Shown here: positions 53,429 through 64,000 of the stretch, in pieces
Position numbering within the stretch: the stretch's first letter is position 1
Layout of the letters: the number at the start of each line of letters is the position of its first letter
Source of the DNA: Fragilaria radians
Lineage: Eukaryota > Bacillariophyta > Fragilariophyceae > Fragilariales > Fragilariaceae
Reading direction: 5' to 3'
Assembly (NCBI GenBank): GCA_900642245.1
Contig: CAAAJI010000003.1
Span: forward strand, 1,018,876 to 1,082,875
DNA: 64,000 nucleotides
Notes under the pieces: generated by a model
The model's database searches: none
The model's input: only the letters and a program-made list of their open reading frames with translations
Told to the model about the DNA's origin: nothing
Translations under genes and position numbers: made by a program

Positions 53429-55486
53429 ATGTGTGAAGGAGGTGGTGTTTTAACCGCACTTGCACTTCTTGGGCTAGCGCTAGGCTTAACAGGCATCATT
53501 CTTGGATCTGTTGCCTTAAAGCAAATAAAAATAGAATCGGAAGTCAATCAAAATTGGAGGAACGAGGACTCACCCACTGTGGTCCCAATCGATTCAGCTC
53601 CTAATATTAGTGACACATCGAAAACCTTCTTTGACATTTTATCACGTGGAATACTAAAATGCGGTGTTCCTGACGCGATGGATGGATTTGCAGTCATGAA
53701 AGACGGTGTAACGATTGGATTCGATGCTGACCTTTGTCGAGCAATAGCAGCTGCTATTTTTGGAAAGTCAGAACAAAGGTTAGAATTTATTCCCATAGCT
53801 TCTGGAACAGATCGTTGGAAATACTTGCTTAATGGAGATGTGGATGTTCTAGCTCGTGTCACAACAGTCACCATGGAGCGAGATGTCAATGAACCTACCG
53901 TAGGTGCAGGATTTGAGTTTACATCACCATATCTCTACAATGGCTTGGGTTTCGGGGGCATTCCATCCTACATCGATTGCGCAGAAAGCGGCAACATCAC
54001 TGGAGATTGCTCTGATTTACTCGTGTGTGTAGCTCAAGGCACGACACATGTAACTATCGTACGATCCATGTTCCCTTCGTCGAATATTCTGCCTGTAGCT
54101 TCGACCGCAGATCTTTATGTTAAATTGAAATCAAGGACTTGCAACGTGATTGCGGAAGAACAAACGGGAATTTCCGTCAAATTGGTTCGTAAAGAGGGAT
54201 ACGAAGGAAATTATACAGTCGGAACAAAGCAGTACTCAAAGGAGCCCTTGGCTGTTGTTACACGAGAGGGAGATCCCTTTTGGAGTGATTTTGTCTTTTG
54301 GGTAATAGAATCCCTTATAGAAGCAGAAGAAACTGGAATAAATCGAGCTACTGCATCCAAATTCATAGCGTCATCATTCTTTGGTGATGATTTTCAGCAA
54401 ATGTATCAAAATGCCATAGCAGAAGTTGGTAATTATGGTGAAATATATCAACGTCACCTTGAAGAATTCACACCTAGATCTAATCTGAACACTATCAACC
54501 TTGGAAATTCTGGCATAATGTATTCTTACCCTTTTGGATCTCTTTTGACGGTCGGAAAGAGTTTGTCCCCGACTGGTACTATAGCGGCGATCCGAAATCG
54601 AGGTCATCTAAAGTGCGGTATCTCATCCACTCCCGGGTTTGGAGATTTCAATAAAACAACACGAGATTGGATTGGATTTGATGTTGATTATTGCAGAGCC
54701 CTAACTGCAGCCCTATTTGATGGTGTCGATACACATGTTGTTTATGTAGTCCTCTCCGCTGCATCACGTTTCAATGCCCTCGTATCTGGTCAGGTAGATT
54801 GCCTATCTCGTGTCACTACTTTCACCCAAGAACGTGATCGTGTAGAGCCGACAACTGGAGCCGGTCTATCTTTTTCGCCTGTCGTATTTTATGATGGCCT
54901 TGCTTTTGCTGGTATACCTCCTTTCGATCAGTGTGCTGACGCAATAGATTACACCTCGACCGAATGCAAAGATCTCAAAATATGTGTCCAAGATGGTACT
55001 ACAACAATTGATATTGTCCTCAAGCTATTTCCTGAATCAATAGTTGTTCCACTGGCTACCAGCGAAGAGACCTTTGAAGCCCTGGGAGATCAGTGCAATG
55101 CGATTGGTAGTGACTCCGCGAGCTTAAAAGCCCCTTTAGAATACACTGGTGATTACGAAATTGCCTCTGGTCGTCATTCGAAAGAGCCATTGGCAATCGT
55201 AACAAGAGAAGACGATCCTCAGTGGACTAATTTTGTACGCTGGATTGTGTTTGCTACGATTTATGCCGAAGAACAAGGCATCACGCAAGTAACCGCAAGT
55301 GAAATGCCTCGAACTGAACTTTTTGGATCTTCTTTAAGGAATATGTTAATTGATGCAATCAACGCAGTTGGAAACTATGGTGAGATATATAAGCGTAGTG
55401 TGGAAATCTTAGTTCCGCGCAAAAATGGCTTGAACTCTCTCAACTCTGATCCTGCGGGACCACAGCAGTATTCCTCCGTGTTTTAA
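53429..55486 (+). CDS. Membrane-anchored tandem bacterial-type amino-acid-binding protein (two SBP_bac_3-like domains)
   Basis: Single exon, 685 residues from ATG 53429. A hydrophobic N-terminal segment (LTALALLGLALGLTGIILGS) is an anchor or signal. Two homologous halves follow (about 70-345 and 385-660). Each has LKCG, an IGFDxDxCRAxxAAxF block (IGFDADLCRAIAAAIF; IGFDVDYCRALTAALF), a DVDVLARVTTVTMERD or QVDCLSRVTTFTQERD block, SKEPLAVVTREGDPFW or SKEPLAIVTREDDPQW, and AVGNYGEIYxR. This is the pattern of periplasmic AapJ-type general amino-acid receptors of bacterial ABC transporters. No permease or ATPase gene is next to it. The protein probably acts as a cell-surface or luminal ligand binder; origin by transfer from bacteria is inferred. 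The ligand Arg region (ARVT/SRVT) is kept in both halves. Confidence 0.85.
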   Translation: MCEGGGVLTALALLGLALGLTGIILGSVALKQIKIESEVNQNWRNEDSPTVVPIDSAPNISDTSKTFFDILSRGILKCGVPDAMDGFAVMKDGVTIGFDADLCRAIAAAIFGKSEQRLEFIPIASGTDRWKYLLNGDVDVLARVTTVTMERDVNEPTVGAGFEFTSPYLYNGLGFGGIPSYIDCAESGNITGDCSDLLVCVAQGTTHVTIVRSMFPSSNILPVASTADLYVKLKSRTCNVIAEEQTGISVKLVRKEGYEGNYTVGTKQYSKEPLAVVTREGDPFWSDFVFWVIESLIEAEETGINRATASKFIASSFFGDDFQQMYQNAIAEVGNYGEIYQRHLEEFTPRSNLNTINLGNSGIMYSYPFGSLLTVGKSLSPTGTIAAIRNRGHLKCGISSTPGFGDFNKTTRDWIGFDVDYCRALTAALFDGVDTHVVYVVLSAASRFNALVSGQVDCLSRVTTFTQERDRVEPTTGAGLSFSPVVFYDGLAFAGIPPFDQCADAIDYTSTECKDLKICVQDGTTTIDIVLKLFPESIVVPLATSEETFEALGDQCNAIGSDSASLKAPLEYTGDYEIASGRHSKEPLAIVTREDDPQWTNFVRWIVFATIYAEEQGITQVTASEMPRTELFGSSLRNMLIDAINAVGNYGEIYKRSVEILVPRKNGLNSLNSDPAGPQQYSSVF

Positions 55487-56688
55487 ACTTTTATTTTCTT
55501 ATGAAATCCTTTAAAGGTTTAAAGCCACAAAATACATCAATACTGCTTTCAACATCTTGCAGGAGTTAGGGAATTCTTCTTAAAAGTGAGCTATATACTT
55601 CTAGAATGGGGGCCTGTAACTTTTTTTCAAAAAAATAATAGGAGTTAGATTGCAAAAACTCTATGCTTCAAGTAACGAAGTTTTTTCTTTCTAAATTGTT
55701 TTGTCCTTTCGTCTGATTTCAATATTGGGAGCATTTCTACATCTCATTCCTCCCTTTTATAAATCAAGTCCCAAAGTTTCCGAAGTTTTGACATTCTCAA
55801 CAGAAAGATATCAAAAGCTAAATGTTGTTAGCATTATAAGTGCAACTTCAGCTAATCTTCTGCAAGACCTTTCCTTCACTTTACAAAGCAAAATATCTAA
55901 AAAGAAAAGAACAGGCTGGTGGGCTTTGTATCGCTTTATGTGAGGTTTCAAGTTGAAGCTGTACGAACAATGTAGAAGATAACTAAGAACGGCAACCTTG
56001 ACGTGTCCGTTTAATGTAGATCATCGTGTTTCAATCTTAATCTACTCCTTTGTCATGTCATGCTTGAATTTTTTTGAAGTCCCTGGAATTTTTAGTAGCT
56101 TGGTCGTTAAAACGCACATATGGCAAGTTCCTTCTTTTGAATTTCAGTCAAATCAGTGTCCTCTGGCTTCTTGCCTCGGGAAGCAAACAGAAAGCGTTTT
56201 CATTCAAAGTTTTTAATTAATCAGCATTAGAAAAGAAACTCATTGGCATATTATAGGTCAATGAACCCAGTGCCTGCCTAGTAATTGAGTAAGTAAGGTG
56301 AAATTTTGATCCAGTTCAAAACTGTATCTGTGGTTGATTTTTAGGAAGAGTATAACAGTTATATCCCGTCCAAGTAAAGTATTTGGTTACCTGAACCAGC
56401 TGTGGTGAAGCCAATGAAAGGAAAATTTGAATGAAAGTGAATGTGAAAGAAAATTGCATGTTTGTTTTACCGTTTGTTTTATCGTTTGTTTTAGGGTGGT
56501 CGGATGACGAGTAATTTAGACCATATGCTAATTTATTAGATAGTAAATATGAAATGTCAGCCAAGTTGGCATTATCTCTCCTAGGAAAGCAAAAGTGTTC
56601 TGACATCGCAGGACCAAAGTTCATTGGTCATTCCAGGAATCCTAGAGGAATTTTCGTTTTTCATTCATATAAATTTTGTACTGTTAAC
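55487..56688. other. Intergenic, no gene seen
   Basis: AT-rich. An in-frame ATG at 56554 could extend the copper ATPase by 45 residues, but 56689 fits better. Confidence 0.55.
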
Positions 56689-59600
56689 ATGGATATCGAA
56701 GAGCAGCGAATCATCCACCTGAAGGTGGATGGCATGATGTGTCAGCGAAATTGCGGTAAGTAAACGAATCATCCTTAGAGCTGTTCGAGATCAACTAGTT
56801 TTAGGGTATTCTCATGCTTCAGTCATTCTACTTTAGGAACAACAGTTCAGAATGGTTTGAAATCAATCGATGGGGTAGAAGAAGTAGAGGTTTCTTACGC
56901 CCTAAAGTATGCATGCGCCGTTGTTTCGCCAAATATACAGTTAGATCTTGAGAGCTTAAAGATTCTTACGATTGAGTGCATCGAATCTGTAGGATTTGAT
57001 GCCTTCGTTATCGAGGATTTAAATGCCTTCACTCACTCTGTGCACATGCGGGTAGACGGTATGATGTGTCAGAGGAATTGTGCATCAACTATTGAGAGAG
57101 CTTTGAAAAATATACCAGGAACAGTCTCAGCAGAAGCTTCGTTCTCTCAGTCTTACGCAAGTGTGACAGCTGGGTTGCAGTATCATGGATCTGGATCCAT
57201 TTTGAGTCGTATAAAATCGCTTCAAACCTGTGCTGTGGACACAGTAGAGTCGATTGGTTTCGAGGCCTTTCTGCTTCCTGATGATTCTCATCTTGATTTC
57301 CTCGCCTTAAAGCGACCCGCTGATTCTGATACTAATAGCAGTTCTGCTTCAAATTCTAATCCCGACACTTTTCTCGACGAACCACTGTTAGATAAAAACA
57401 CTGCTTCTTTATCTGTACAGGGCATGTCCTGTGCCGTATGTGTTGGGCGAGTCACCAGTATATTGCAGCAAGTAAACGGAGTTCGGTCGGCATCTGTTGT
57501 CCTTACCACTCATCGAGCACACATTCAAATCGACTCCGGAGATATTCTTGCCATAGCAGAAGCCTGTGCTAGTGCTGTCACAAACGCTGGGTACACTTGT
57601 ACAGTGCTGCAAGCGGGTTCTATCGGAACGTCAGTCTCCTTATTAGACAATGCAGCACATCTTCAAGAATCACGGAATAACGAATTGAGGTCATGGAGGA
57701 GATTATTTTTTCAGTCGTTGCTGCTTTCTGTCCCTCTTGTAATCTTACACCACCACAAGTTTAGCTGTTTACTCCACTTTGGAGGTGTTTTCTGTCAGGC
57801 AACTTTGGAACTCATCCTTGCCACCTTGGTTCAAGTTGTAATCGGTAGACGGTACTACATTGCGGCTTGGAAAGGATGGAATAACGGCCGTTTCCTTGGT
57901 ATGGATTTTCTAGTTGCTATGGGCACAACTGCTGCCTATATGCTTTCGCTGGCTACTTACACTAAACATGTGATATCTCACGATGAAAGTTCAATGCAAG
58001 AGGCAGCATTTGAAACGGGAGCCATGCTATTCACGTTTGTTACCTTGGGAAAATATTTAGAATCCTATGCTAAAGGTAAAACAGCCCGAGCCTTGCAGGT
58101 ATTGATGGAGCTGCAGCCAAACGCTGCAGTAAGGATAACTAACTTAGACGACAACAATGAAGAACCGATTGACATATCCTCTCTTCAAACAGAAAACATC
58201 ACAGCAAACGAGATACACATCGGAGATCTTCTCTATGTTCTTCCTGGTAGTAGGATCCCAGCGGACGGAATTTTATTAGCTATCTCAGGAAAGTCACTTA
58301 ATGCATTTGTTGACGAGTCTGCACTGTCTGGGGAGCCATTTCCAGTAGCCAAACCAGTGCATGCCAAAGTTTTTGGTGCGACAGTGAATCAGTTGTCAAC
58401 TCTGGTAATTCGAGTTACGGCTTCGGGCAGCTCGACAGTTTTAGCGAAGATAGTTCAACTTGTCGAACAAGCTCAATCACAAAAAGCACCAATAGAGGCT
58501 CAAGCGGACAAGGTCGCTTGTATTTTCGCCCCAACTGTATTGGCTTTATCTTTGTGTACCTTCATTGCATGGGCGATTCTTGATCAACATCCAGATCGAT
58601 GGTACCTAGGGATGATGAGCGCTATATCGGTGATTGTAGTAGCATGTCCCTGTGCCTTAGGACTGGCAACACCAACAGCAGTAATGGTCGGAACAGGTGT
58701 AGGCGCAATTCACGGATTACTAATCAAGGGCGGTGCTGTTCTAGAAAATGCGCACAACGTAGACACTATTGTCTTTGACAAAACAGGCACACTAACTTCT
58801 GCCAAAGCTGTCTTGCGAGATGATATCCAATTTCTCAATGATTCTCATGAAATTGTGTCGAACCGACCAAGTACTGTGAAGAAAGAAAAGGTGTGTCTTT
58901 GGTTAGCAGCTTGCGCTGAAAAGCAAAGTGAGCATCCTTTAGCAAAGGCAGTTGTAAATGCCGCCCAAAGTCTTTGGGGAGCGGATGTGACTTGCTCCTT
59001 TGAAGGTGTACAAGTTGACGAATTTCTCGTAGTTCCAGGATCAGGTGTTGAATGCATCGTTCGTGGACCCTGTTTTGGAGAATGGCGAGTTCGCGTGGGA
59101 AATAAAGAGTGGACGAACGAGTCTTTATGTGGAACTAATGGAATGGATCTCAATTATGAAGCAGAGAGCATTCTTGAAGATATCAGGCAGAAAGGCCATG
59201 TAGGAGTATACGTAAGTTTGATATCAGAAGCAAACTATATCGCAAAGGTAGATGTAAATGGTATCCCCTACCATCGATGCATTGCAGGTGTCATTGGCAT
59301 TGCAGATCCCATTCAATCCGAGGCTAAATCAACAGTGGAAGCACTGCATAGAATGGGCGTGGATGTGTGGATGTGTACCGGTGACAATGCGGTAACAGCC
59401 TTAGCCGTTGCACATGCCGTTGGCATTCCCGAGGAGAATGTATGTGCGGGAATCAAACCTGAAGGAAAGGCCGCCTTAGTCACTCGCCTTCAGAAGAGGC
59501 AGAAAGTTCAAGCACCATATGAACGCGGTAACAAAAGTCGTTCTAATGCAGGACGATTGGCCTTTGTCGGTGACGGTATTAACGATGCCATTGCTTTGGC

Positions 59601-60072
59601 ACGTGCTGATGTAGGTATTGCCATAGGTGCCGGAACAGAAGTGGCTGTTGAAGCTGCAGACATTGTACTCGTGAAATCATCTTTACATGATGTGGTGATT
59701 GCTCTTCATTTATCTCGAGTGGTGTTCCAAAGGATTCGCCTAAACTTCATCTGGGCAGTGTCATACAATTTGTTGGCTCTTCCATTTGCTGCTGGAGCGT
59801 TTTATTCATTTTCCAACATACGATTGCCTCCGCAATTCGCTGGTCTCATGATGGCATTTAGCTCGGTCAGTGTCGTAACTAGCAGTTTGCTTTTACGTAC
59901 TTATTCCAAGCCTGTTATCCTTTCCGATGGCTCATTTGAGGATAAATTCCGTTTCTCTTACCTTGAATCAGGTAAGAAGGCTTCATCAGAAGTGATTTTC
60001 TCAAGGCAACCTCCAGCTTATTCTGAGGTACTGGACGACAATGAGAACAACAATGATTTTGAACTTGTTTAA
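56689..60072 (+). CDS. Copper-transporting P1B-type ATPase
   Basis: Two exons: 56689..56755 and 56837..60072, intron 81 nt (GTAAGT..TTTAG), 1100 residues. Cu(+) export or secretory-pathway loading ATPase. Three N-terminal metal-binding (HMA) domains: VDGMMCQRNC at Cys18/22 and again at Cys100/104, both CxxxC rather than the usual CxxC, and a canonical GMSCAVC (Cys221/224). The pump core has DESALSGEPFPVAK (actuator), VACPCALGLATPTA with the CPC at 626-628, DKTGTLT with phosphorylated Asp670, SEHPLAKAV, and GDGINDAIALARADVGIAI. SYNLLALP (TM7) and MAFSSVSVVTSS (TM8) give the YN and MxxSS residues that mark Cu(+) pumps (P1B-1). An alternative start at 56554 exists. The intron lies inside the first metal loop, right after its second Cys. 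Confidence 0.94.
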
Positions 60073-60650
60073 GTTTTCATTATAAGAATTTTGCCGCCTG
60101 TCCTGCAAAGACGAATTCGGGGAACACCATGTATCTGTAATATTCTAATAGAATCTATGTTATCTTTAGTCGTTCATGACCTACATACATACGATTTTAC
60201 CAAAAATATTGCGCAAATCTCAGCAGGAGATGAAATTATGTTGGGCGCGTCAGATCGTATCTTCATTAAGTCTGAAGTAAGGCATGTATAAGGTGTTCCC
60301 AAGCCATTCTGACTTGGTTTAATGCGACATCTACACATGGTTTGTTTCAATTTCAATTTTTAACAATCACATCTTCATTTCGTTAAAGTGTCCGTATCAA
60401 TAATTTATCGAATTAAGCGAGAATTTTTTCCAAAGAAGCTATGAACGTGCCACAAAAACATTAAATTTGAATCGTGACAATACAGCAGCAAACCGTCTCT
60501 ACTTCAACAGTGCCAAATACTGTTTATACTGTTTACGCTGTACAGTAGAAGCATGATTTGCATAGTTCCAGGTGTCTCTCCCTGTCACTAACACATCTTC
60601 TGTTTCGTTTTTTCTACAAAAGATTCACTCAACTCAGTGCAAGGACGTGA
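60073..60650. other. Intergenic, no gene seen
   Basis: The right half is the presumed promoter of the SOUL-type gene. Nothing else recognised. Confidence 0.6.
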
Positions 60651-62084
60651 ATGACTATATTAGAGACAATTGTTCTATTATTCGTTCTGAATAGCGGATG
60701 CCTTGTGCTTGGCTTCCAAACGTTGACATTTCAGCAAAAGGTTCCATCACTTTTGTCCGGAAATCGAAAATCTAGTTATGTCGAAGAAGAAGCAGTTCTC
60801 AAAGAACGAGATGAAAAGCCGGCAGGTATCGTTGGCGCGGAATTCTTCGGTGGCAATAAGCAGAAGGAAGAATTATTTGATCCGATCGCTGAGGCGAATG
60901 CAAATGCCATCGTAATGGACATCACGAAATACAATAAATGGAGTGATAATCGAGCATTTCCAGATCCGACTGCCCAAGCCGTGGCGAAATCTATTCAGGG
61001 ACAATTGAATGGTATGTTATATACGGAAGAAGAAATGCCATTATTTCCAGATTATATCTATTCTCCAGATGTCGAGTGGAAAACACCTTTCTTGTCGTCG
61101 GATTCGACCTCGAGAACGACAACACCTTTTGCTGAAATTGAAAAATCGTTGGGCTTTTATAATCGAGTGGATATTGCTATCACTTCTGGGAAGACAATTG
61201 CTTCCTCAGAAGTAGAGTTGAGATGGGAAATATCAGTAGTTTGGCCTAATTTCTGGGGGTCTCGTGTCATTATAACTGGCAAATCAATGATCACCATTAA
61301 TTCAAGTCGGCAGATAATTCGGCAAATAGATATTTTAGATGACAAGGACTTGACAAACTGCCTGACTTCGCAGGTATTACCTCGCTTTTGGGACACTTAC
61401 CATATAGGGATGACACCTTCTGCCGAGATATCTCCTAAATTCCCACTGAAACCAAAGGGTTTCTTACGAAATTACAAGCTTTACAATTTGCCACCACGTC
61501 TAGTATATGCCGCGTCTCTGTATGATACCGGCAATCGTGACGATGCCGTCGCTGCCACTGTTCCAAATCATGCCTTTTGCGATTATATTAAAACTATGGG
61601 ACCACGTCGTCAGCGTTATGTCACGACATCCCCCCTTGAAGTCAAACTTGTTCGTGATGATAACAACAATGGTCGAAGTCGACTCAACTTTCAACTACCT
61701 ATATCTGTCGAACTGCAAACCAATCCACTCCTCCCTTACCCCGGAGAGGATCCTGAAACTCCTCCTGATGCTGATCCAAAGGTAGACTATCTGTGGCAAG
61801 AGGCACGATGTGTCGCAACTATAGCTTATGCGGGTGACCCACAAGACGAAGAGGTTTCGAAGGTGCGAAAAGAGCTGTACGAACAAGCAGTAGTGAAGGA
61901 TGGATTGAAGCCCAAGCTGGATGCCATGGGCAGGCCACAATTCTTCTTTTGGAGTAACAACGTTAAGAACTGCTACACTGAAAATGGTCTTGGAATGGCA
62001 GTGTATGAGTACAGAGCTAAATGGGCAAAGGCCAACGAAGTAGGCCTGGAGTTGGAACTGGAAAGTTTGGATATTGTAGTTTAG
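60651..62084 (+). CDS. Probable plastid protein with DUF2358-like and SOUL heme-binding-like parts
   Basis: Single exon, 477 residues from ATG 60651. The leader MTILETIVLLFVLNSGCLVL followed by GFQTLTF resembles a signal peptide plus a transit peptide with Phe at or near the cleavage point, the rule for import into complex plastids of diatoms. The middle part (about 80-255: ITKYNKWSDN, FYNRVDIAITSGKTIA, ELRWEISVVWPNFW) resembles the DUF2358/NTF2-like fold. The C-terminal part (about 300-475: ARCVATIAYAG, VVKDGLKP, FFFWSNNVKNCYTENGLGMA, YEYRAKWAKANEVGLELEL) resembles SOUL/HBP proteins, which bind tetrapyrroles. Such a pairing is known in algae and plants as separate or fused units; function here is inferred. 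Tail-to-tail with the dehydrogenase, 101 bp. Confidence 0.65.
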   Translation: MTILETIVLLFVLNSGCLVLGFQTLTFQQKVPSLLSGNRKSSYVEEEAVLKERDEKPAGIVGAEFFGGNKQKEELFDPIAEANANAIVMDITKYNKWSDNRAFPDPTAQAVAKSIQGQLNGMLYTEEEMPLFPDYIYSPDVEWKTPFLSSDSTSRTTTPFAEIEKSLGFYNRVDIAITSGKTIASSEVELRWEISVVWPNFWGSRVIITGKSMITINSSRQIIRQIDILDDKDLTNCLTSQVLPRFWDTYHIGMTPSAEISPKFPLKPKGFLRNYKLYNLPPRLVYAASLYDTGNRDDAVAATVPNHAFCDYIKTMGPRRQRYVTTSPLEVKLVRDDNNNGRSRLNFQLPISVELQTNPLLPYPGEDPETPPDADPKVDYLWQEARCVATIAYAGDPQDEEVSKVRKELYEQAVVKDGLKPKLDAMGRPQFFFWSNNVKNCYTENGLGMAVYEYRAKWAKANEVGLELELESLDIVV

Positions 62085-62185
62085 AGTAATTATTTGCATC
62101 TGATTATAATGCACCATTATCATTTGCTCAAATCAACGTAGGATATGTAATGCTTTCTCTTGTAACTCATAACTCAGAAAGATCA

Positions 62186-63433
62186 TTAATCCATTTTTTC
62201 AGTTTTCTGATTTGCATGAAATGTACGACCGGTTTCCTCACAAAATTTGGGTAACCAATTTTTCTGAAACCAGTCCTTTGTCACCACCCACGCTTCTTCA
62301 AAGGTATAAAGCGGTTCATACTTCAAGTCTCGGCGACTTAATTCAGGTGAAAAGTATCGATGAATAGTCATCATACGAACAGTGAAAGGATTTAATTTTG
62401 TCTTTTTGTTTGTAATGTATGTATAACCTGCACAAAGGTAGGCAATAAAGTACAATAAAAGAAGCGGAAGATGGGTTTTTTTCCTCAAATCGGAGAATCC
62501 CATTTGCATTCCTGCATCATTGATAATATCCCATAAATTGACAGGCTTTGTATCGGTAATGATATAAAACTTGCCCAAGGCAGGAGAGTTAGGATTTTCA
62601 ATTTCATCTGCTCCACAAATCAAGCCATGGCAATAATTATCGACATAGCACACTGACATGAGCTTATCTCCTTTTCCAAAGATTCTTAGCCTTTGATTTC
62701 CCATGGTAGATAGGAATGCTGGTAAAAACAGCGAGTCATGGGGTCCATAGATTTGGTGAGGTCCGACTGACACAGTTCGAAGTTCCTCACAAGTAGCTGC
62801 TGTTACAAGACGCTCTGCTTCTGCCTTAGTCTCCGCATATATGGCAACATAGGTCTTTGGAAAATCCAGCTCGTCTTCCCGCTGTCCTTCGATATCACCT
62901 CCGTGAAAGCGAGTAGAGGGTGACGATGCATTTACTAGCTTGGGTACGTTGTATTTCTTACAAGCGTCCAAAATCATCTTGGTGCCCAATACATTGACCT
63001 TATAATACATGGGAGCATCATGAAAGGGCCCTACCAATGCTGCAATATGATATACAACGTCAATCTTGGGGACAGAAGAAAACACCTTATCGATAGCATC
63101 TGGATTCGTCAAATCGCCATCAGAACCGTTGAAGTGAATAAACTTTCCGCTGCATTTGGTTTCCGCTTCTAGAAACCTTGCCTGGAGAGTAGCATTCGGT
63201 TTACAAACATCCATCAATATAACACAGGCAGCTCCGCGCTCCAATAGGATTTCTGCCAATCTTGATCCGCAGAGACCACTTGACCCAGTAACAACTGCTG
63301 TAGCTCCTTCTGTCGTTTGAAATCCTGGCTTCTTCTCCAAAATGGGTGGCTCGATCACTGGCTCATCATCAATAGCTGTCGTAGTCCCTAGTTTCTCCGG
63401 ATTACTTTTATCTTTGAAGAACCCAAACACCAT
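62186..63433 (-). CDS. NAD(P)-dependent 3-beta-hydroxysteroid dehydrogenase/decarboxylase-like protein
   Basis: Single exon, 415 residues from ATG 63433 (a TTG at 63448 in the same frame is not used). Extended short-chain dehydrogenase fold, 3-beta-HSD group, nearest in layout to sterol-4-alpha-carboxylate 3-dehydrogenase (ERG26/NSDHL). The nucleotide loop is TGSSGLCGSRLAEILLERGA (GxxGxxG), an acidic residue follows the second strand (ILMDVCKP), ASSPSTRFHGGD holds the catalytic Ser region, and YAETKAEAERLV gives Tyr199 and Lys203. A hydrophobic segment LPLLLLYFIAYLCAGYTYI near residue 335 would anchor it in the ER membrane. A 50-residue Pro/Glu-rich stretch precedes the fold. Substrate assignment as a sterol is an inference from the family. 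Confidence 0.82.
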   Translation of the reverse strand: MVFGFFKDKSNPEKLGTTTAIDDEPVIEPPILEKKPGFQTTEGATAVVTGSSGLCGSRLAEILLERGAACVILMDVCKPNATLQARFLEAETKCSGKFIHFNGSDGDLTNPDAIDKVFSSVPKIDVVYHIAALVGPFHDAPMYYKVNVLGTKMILDACKKYNVPKLVNASSPSTRFHGGDIEGQREDELDFPKTYVAIYAETKAEAERLVTAATCEELRTVSVGPHQIYGPHDSLFLPAFLSTMGNQRLRIFGKGDKLMSVCYVDNYCHGLICGADEIENPNSPALGKFYIITDTKPVNLWDIINDAGMQMGFSDLRKKTHLPLLLLYFIAYLCAGYTYITNKKTKLNPFTVRMMTIHRYFSPELSRRDLKYEPLYTFEEAWVVTKDWFQKNWLPKFCEETGRTFHANQKTEKMD

Positions 63434-64000
63434 TGTTGTAAAAATCAAACAAAAAGTATGACAAAATTACGAACAATTCTTTCTGGATAACAGTTCTCGA
63501 TAACGGCAAATGTACAAGAAACTATACTAAGCATTTCGTCGAATTGGTTTCTTGTTTCTTAACGACAATTCCAATTTTTGCTCTCTATCCTATGAGTCAC
63601 GTGTAAAAATTGGTAAACTTTCTATCCATCTTCATCTATTAAGCTTCAAGACAACTATTTTCCATTAAATTAACAAAGGCTGACAAAGTGCCATTTTGAA
63701 GTTTTCCTCGGTCAAATTTGTTTCAAATTATGCTTAGAAATACGTGCCAAAAGAATGGGTGTACAATTGCCAACATAATCTTGATGGGGGATGTTGCTCT
63801 ACGGTAAGATGTAGAAAGTAGACACAGATAAATCATAGACTATTTTATTGCTTTTCTGTTAGTCTTGTCTAATCTTGAAACTTCTCTCAACAGATGTTCT
63901 CAAGAGATCTTTGTGATTGAACTTGAAGATTCGCAATCTTGTTCTAAGCTTCCTCCCAATTGCTTAGATAACTTGCTTCAACCTTGTCCATAAGGACAAG
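63434..64000. other. Intergenic, no gene seen
   Basis: Upstream side of the dehydrogenase gene. No open frame of note up to the window edge. Confidence 0.6.

Noticed and set aside
53429..55486. Bacterial contamination as the source of the binding-protein gene
   Set aside because: It lies between intron-bearing eukaryotic genes with similar codon use and has no bacterial operon partners, so a resident eukaryotic gene is more likely.

Overview
The window looks like nuclear DNA of a diatom or a closely related photosynthetic stramenopile. Genes are spaced out and carry few, short spliceosomal introns (66-182 nt, GT..AG). Coding DNA is visibly less AT-rich than the intergenic DNA. Products are eukaryotic: PCNA, an Rrp6-type exosome nuclease, a CHMP2/VPS2 ESCRT-III subunit, DGAT2, PRA1 and a sterol-type dehydrogenase. 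One product has a signal-peptide-plus-Phe leader of the sort used for complex plastids. Retroelement debris resembles the Copia and Gypsy families I know from diatoms. No species can be named from sequence alone.

Layout. 1-3 kb: a two-domain chromate-ion transporter, its 5' end perhaps cut by the window. 5.3-6.9 kb and 16.3-17.9 kb: two near-identical GlcNAc-transferase-like genes (GNT1 type) on either side of an 840-base assembly gap, both carrying the same +1 frameshift. Between them lie a decayed Copia gag (minus strand), a pogo/Jerky-type DDE transposase fragment, a small membrane-protein ORF and a Gypsy gag fragment. 19-25 kb: a LITAF-type zinc-ribbon gene, another Gypsy gag remnant in which one stretch has become a 24-bp minisatellite, CHMP2, and an ABHD10-like hydrolase. 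25.6-32 kb: a transposon graveyard with a Penelope-like element, a Gypsy gag-protease remnant, a second Penelope-like RT remnant and a Copia RT remnant in series. 33-40 kb: a secreted protein, an RluA-type pseudouridine synthase, PCNA and a phytanoyl-CoA-dioxygenase-like protein. 40.4-42.1 kb: a decayed hAT transposase followed by a 23-bp tandem repeat. 42-64 kb: Rrp6, PRA1, DGAT2, PDX1 (vitamin B6), a tandem bacterial-type amino-acid-binding protein, a Cu(+)-ATPase, a probable plastid SOUL-type protein and an NAD(P)-dependent sterol-type dehydrogenase.

The host genes are mostly unrelated housekeeping functions and do not form one pathway. Several form tight tail-to-tail pairs (RluA/PCNA 39 bp apart, PRA1/DGAT2 94 bp, SOUL/dehydrogenase 101 bp, CHMP2/hydrolase 218 bp). 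The signals I judge most worth following are the frameshift shared by the two transferase copies together with their patchwork identity, the minisatellite grown out of a gag gene, an inverted pair of E2F-like boxes upstream of PCNA, and the CxxxC metal-binding loops of the copper ATPase. I did not find an obviously new multi-gene system.
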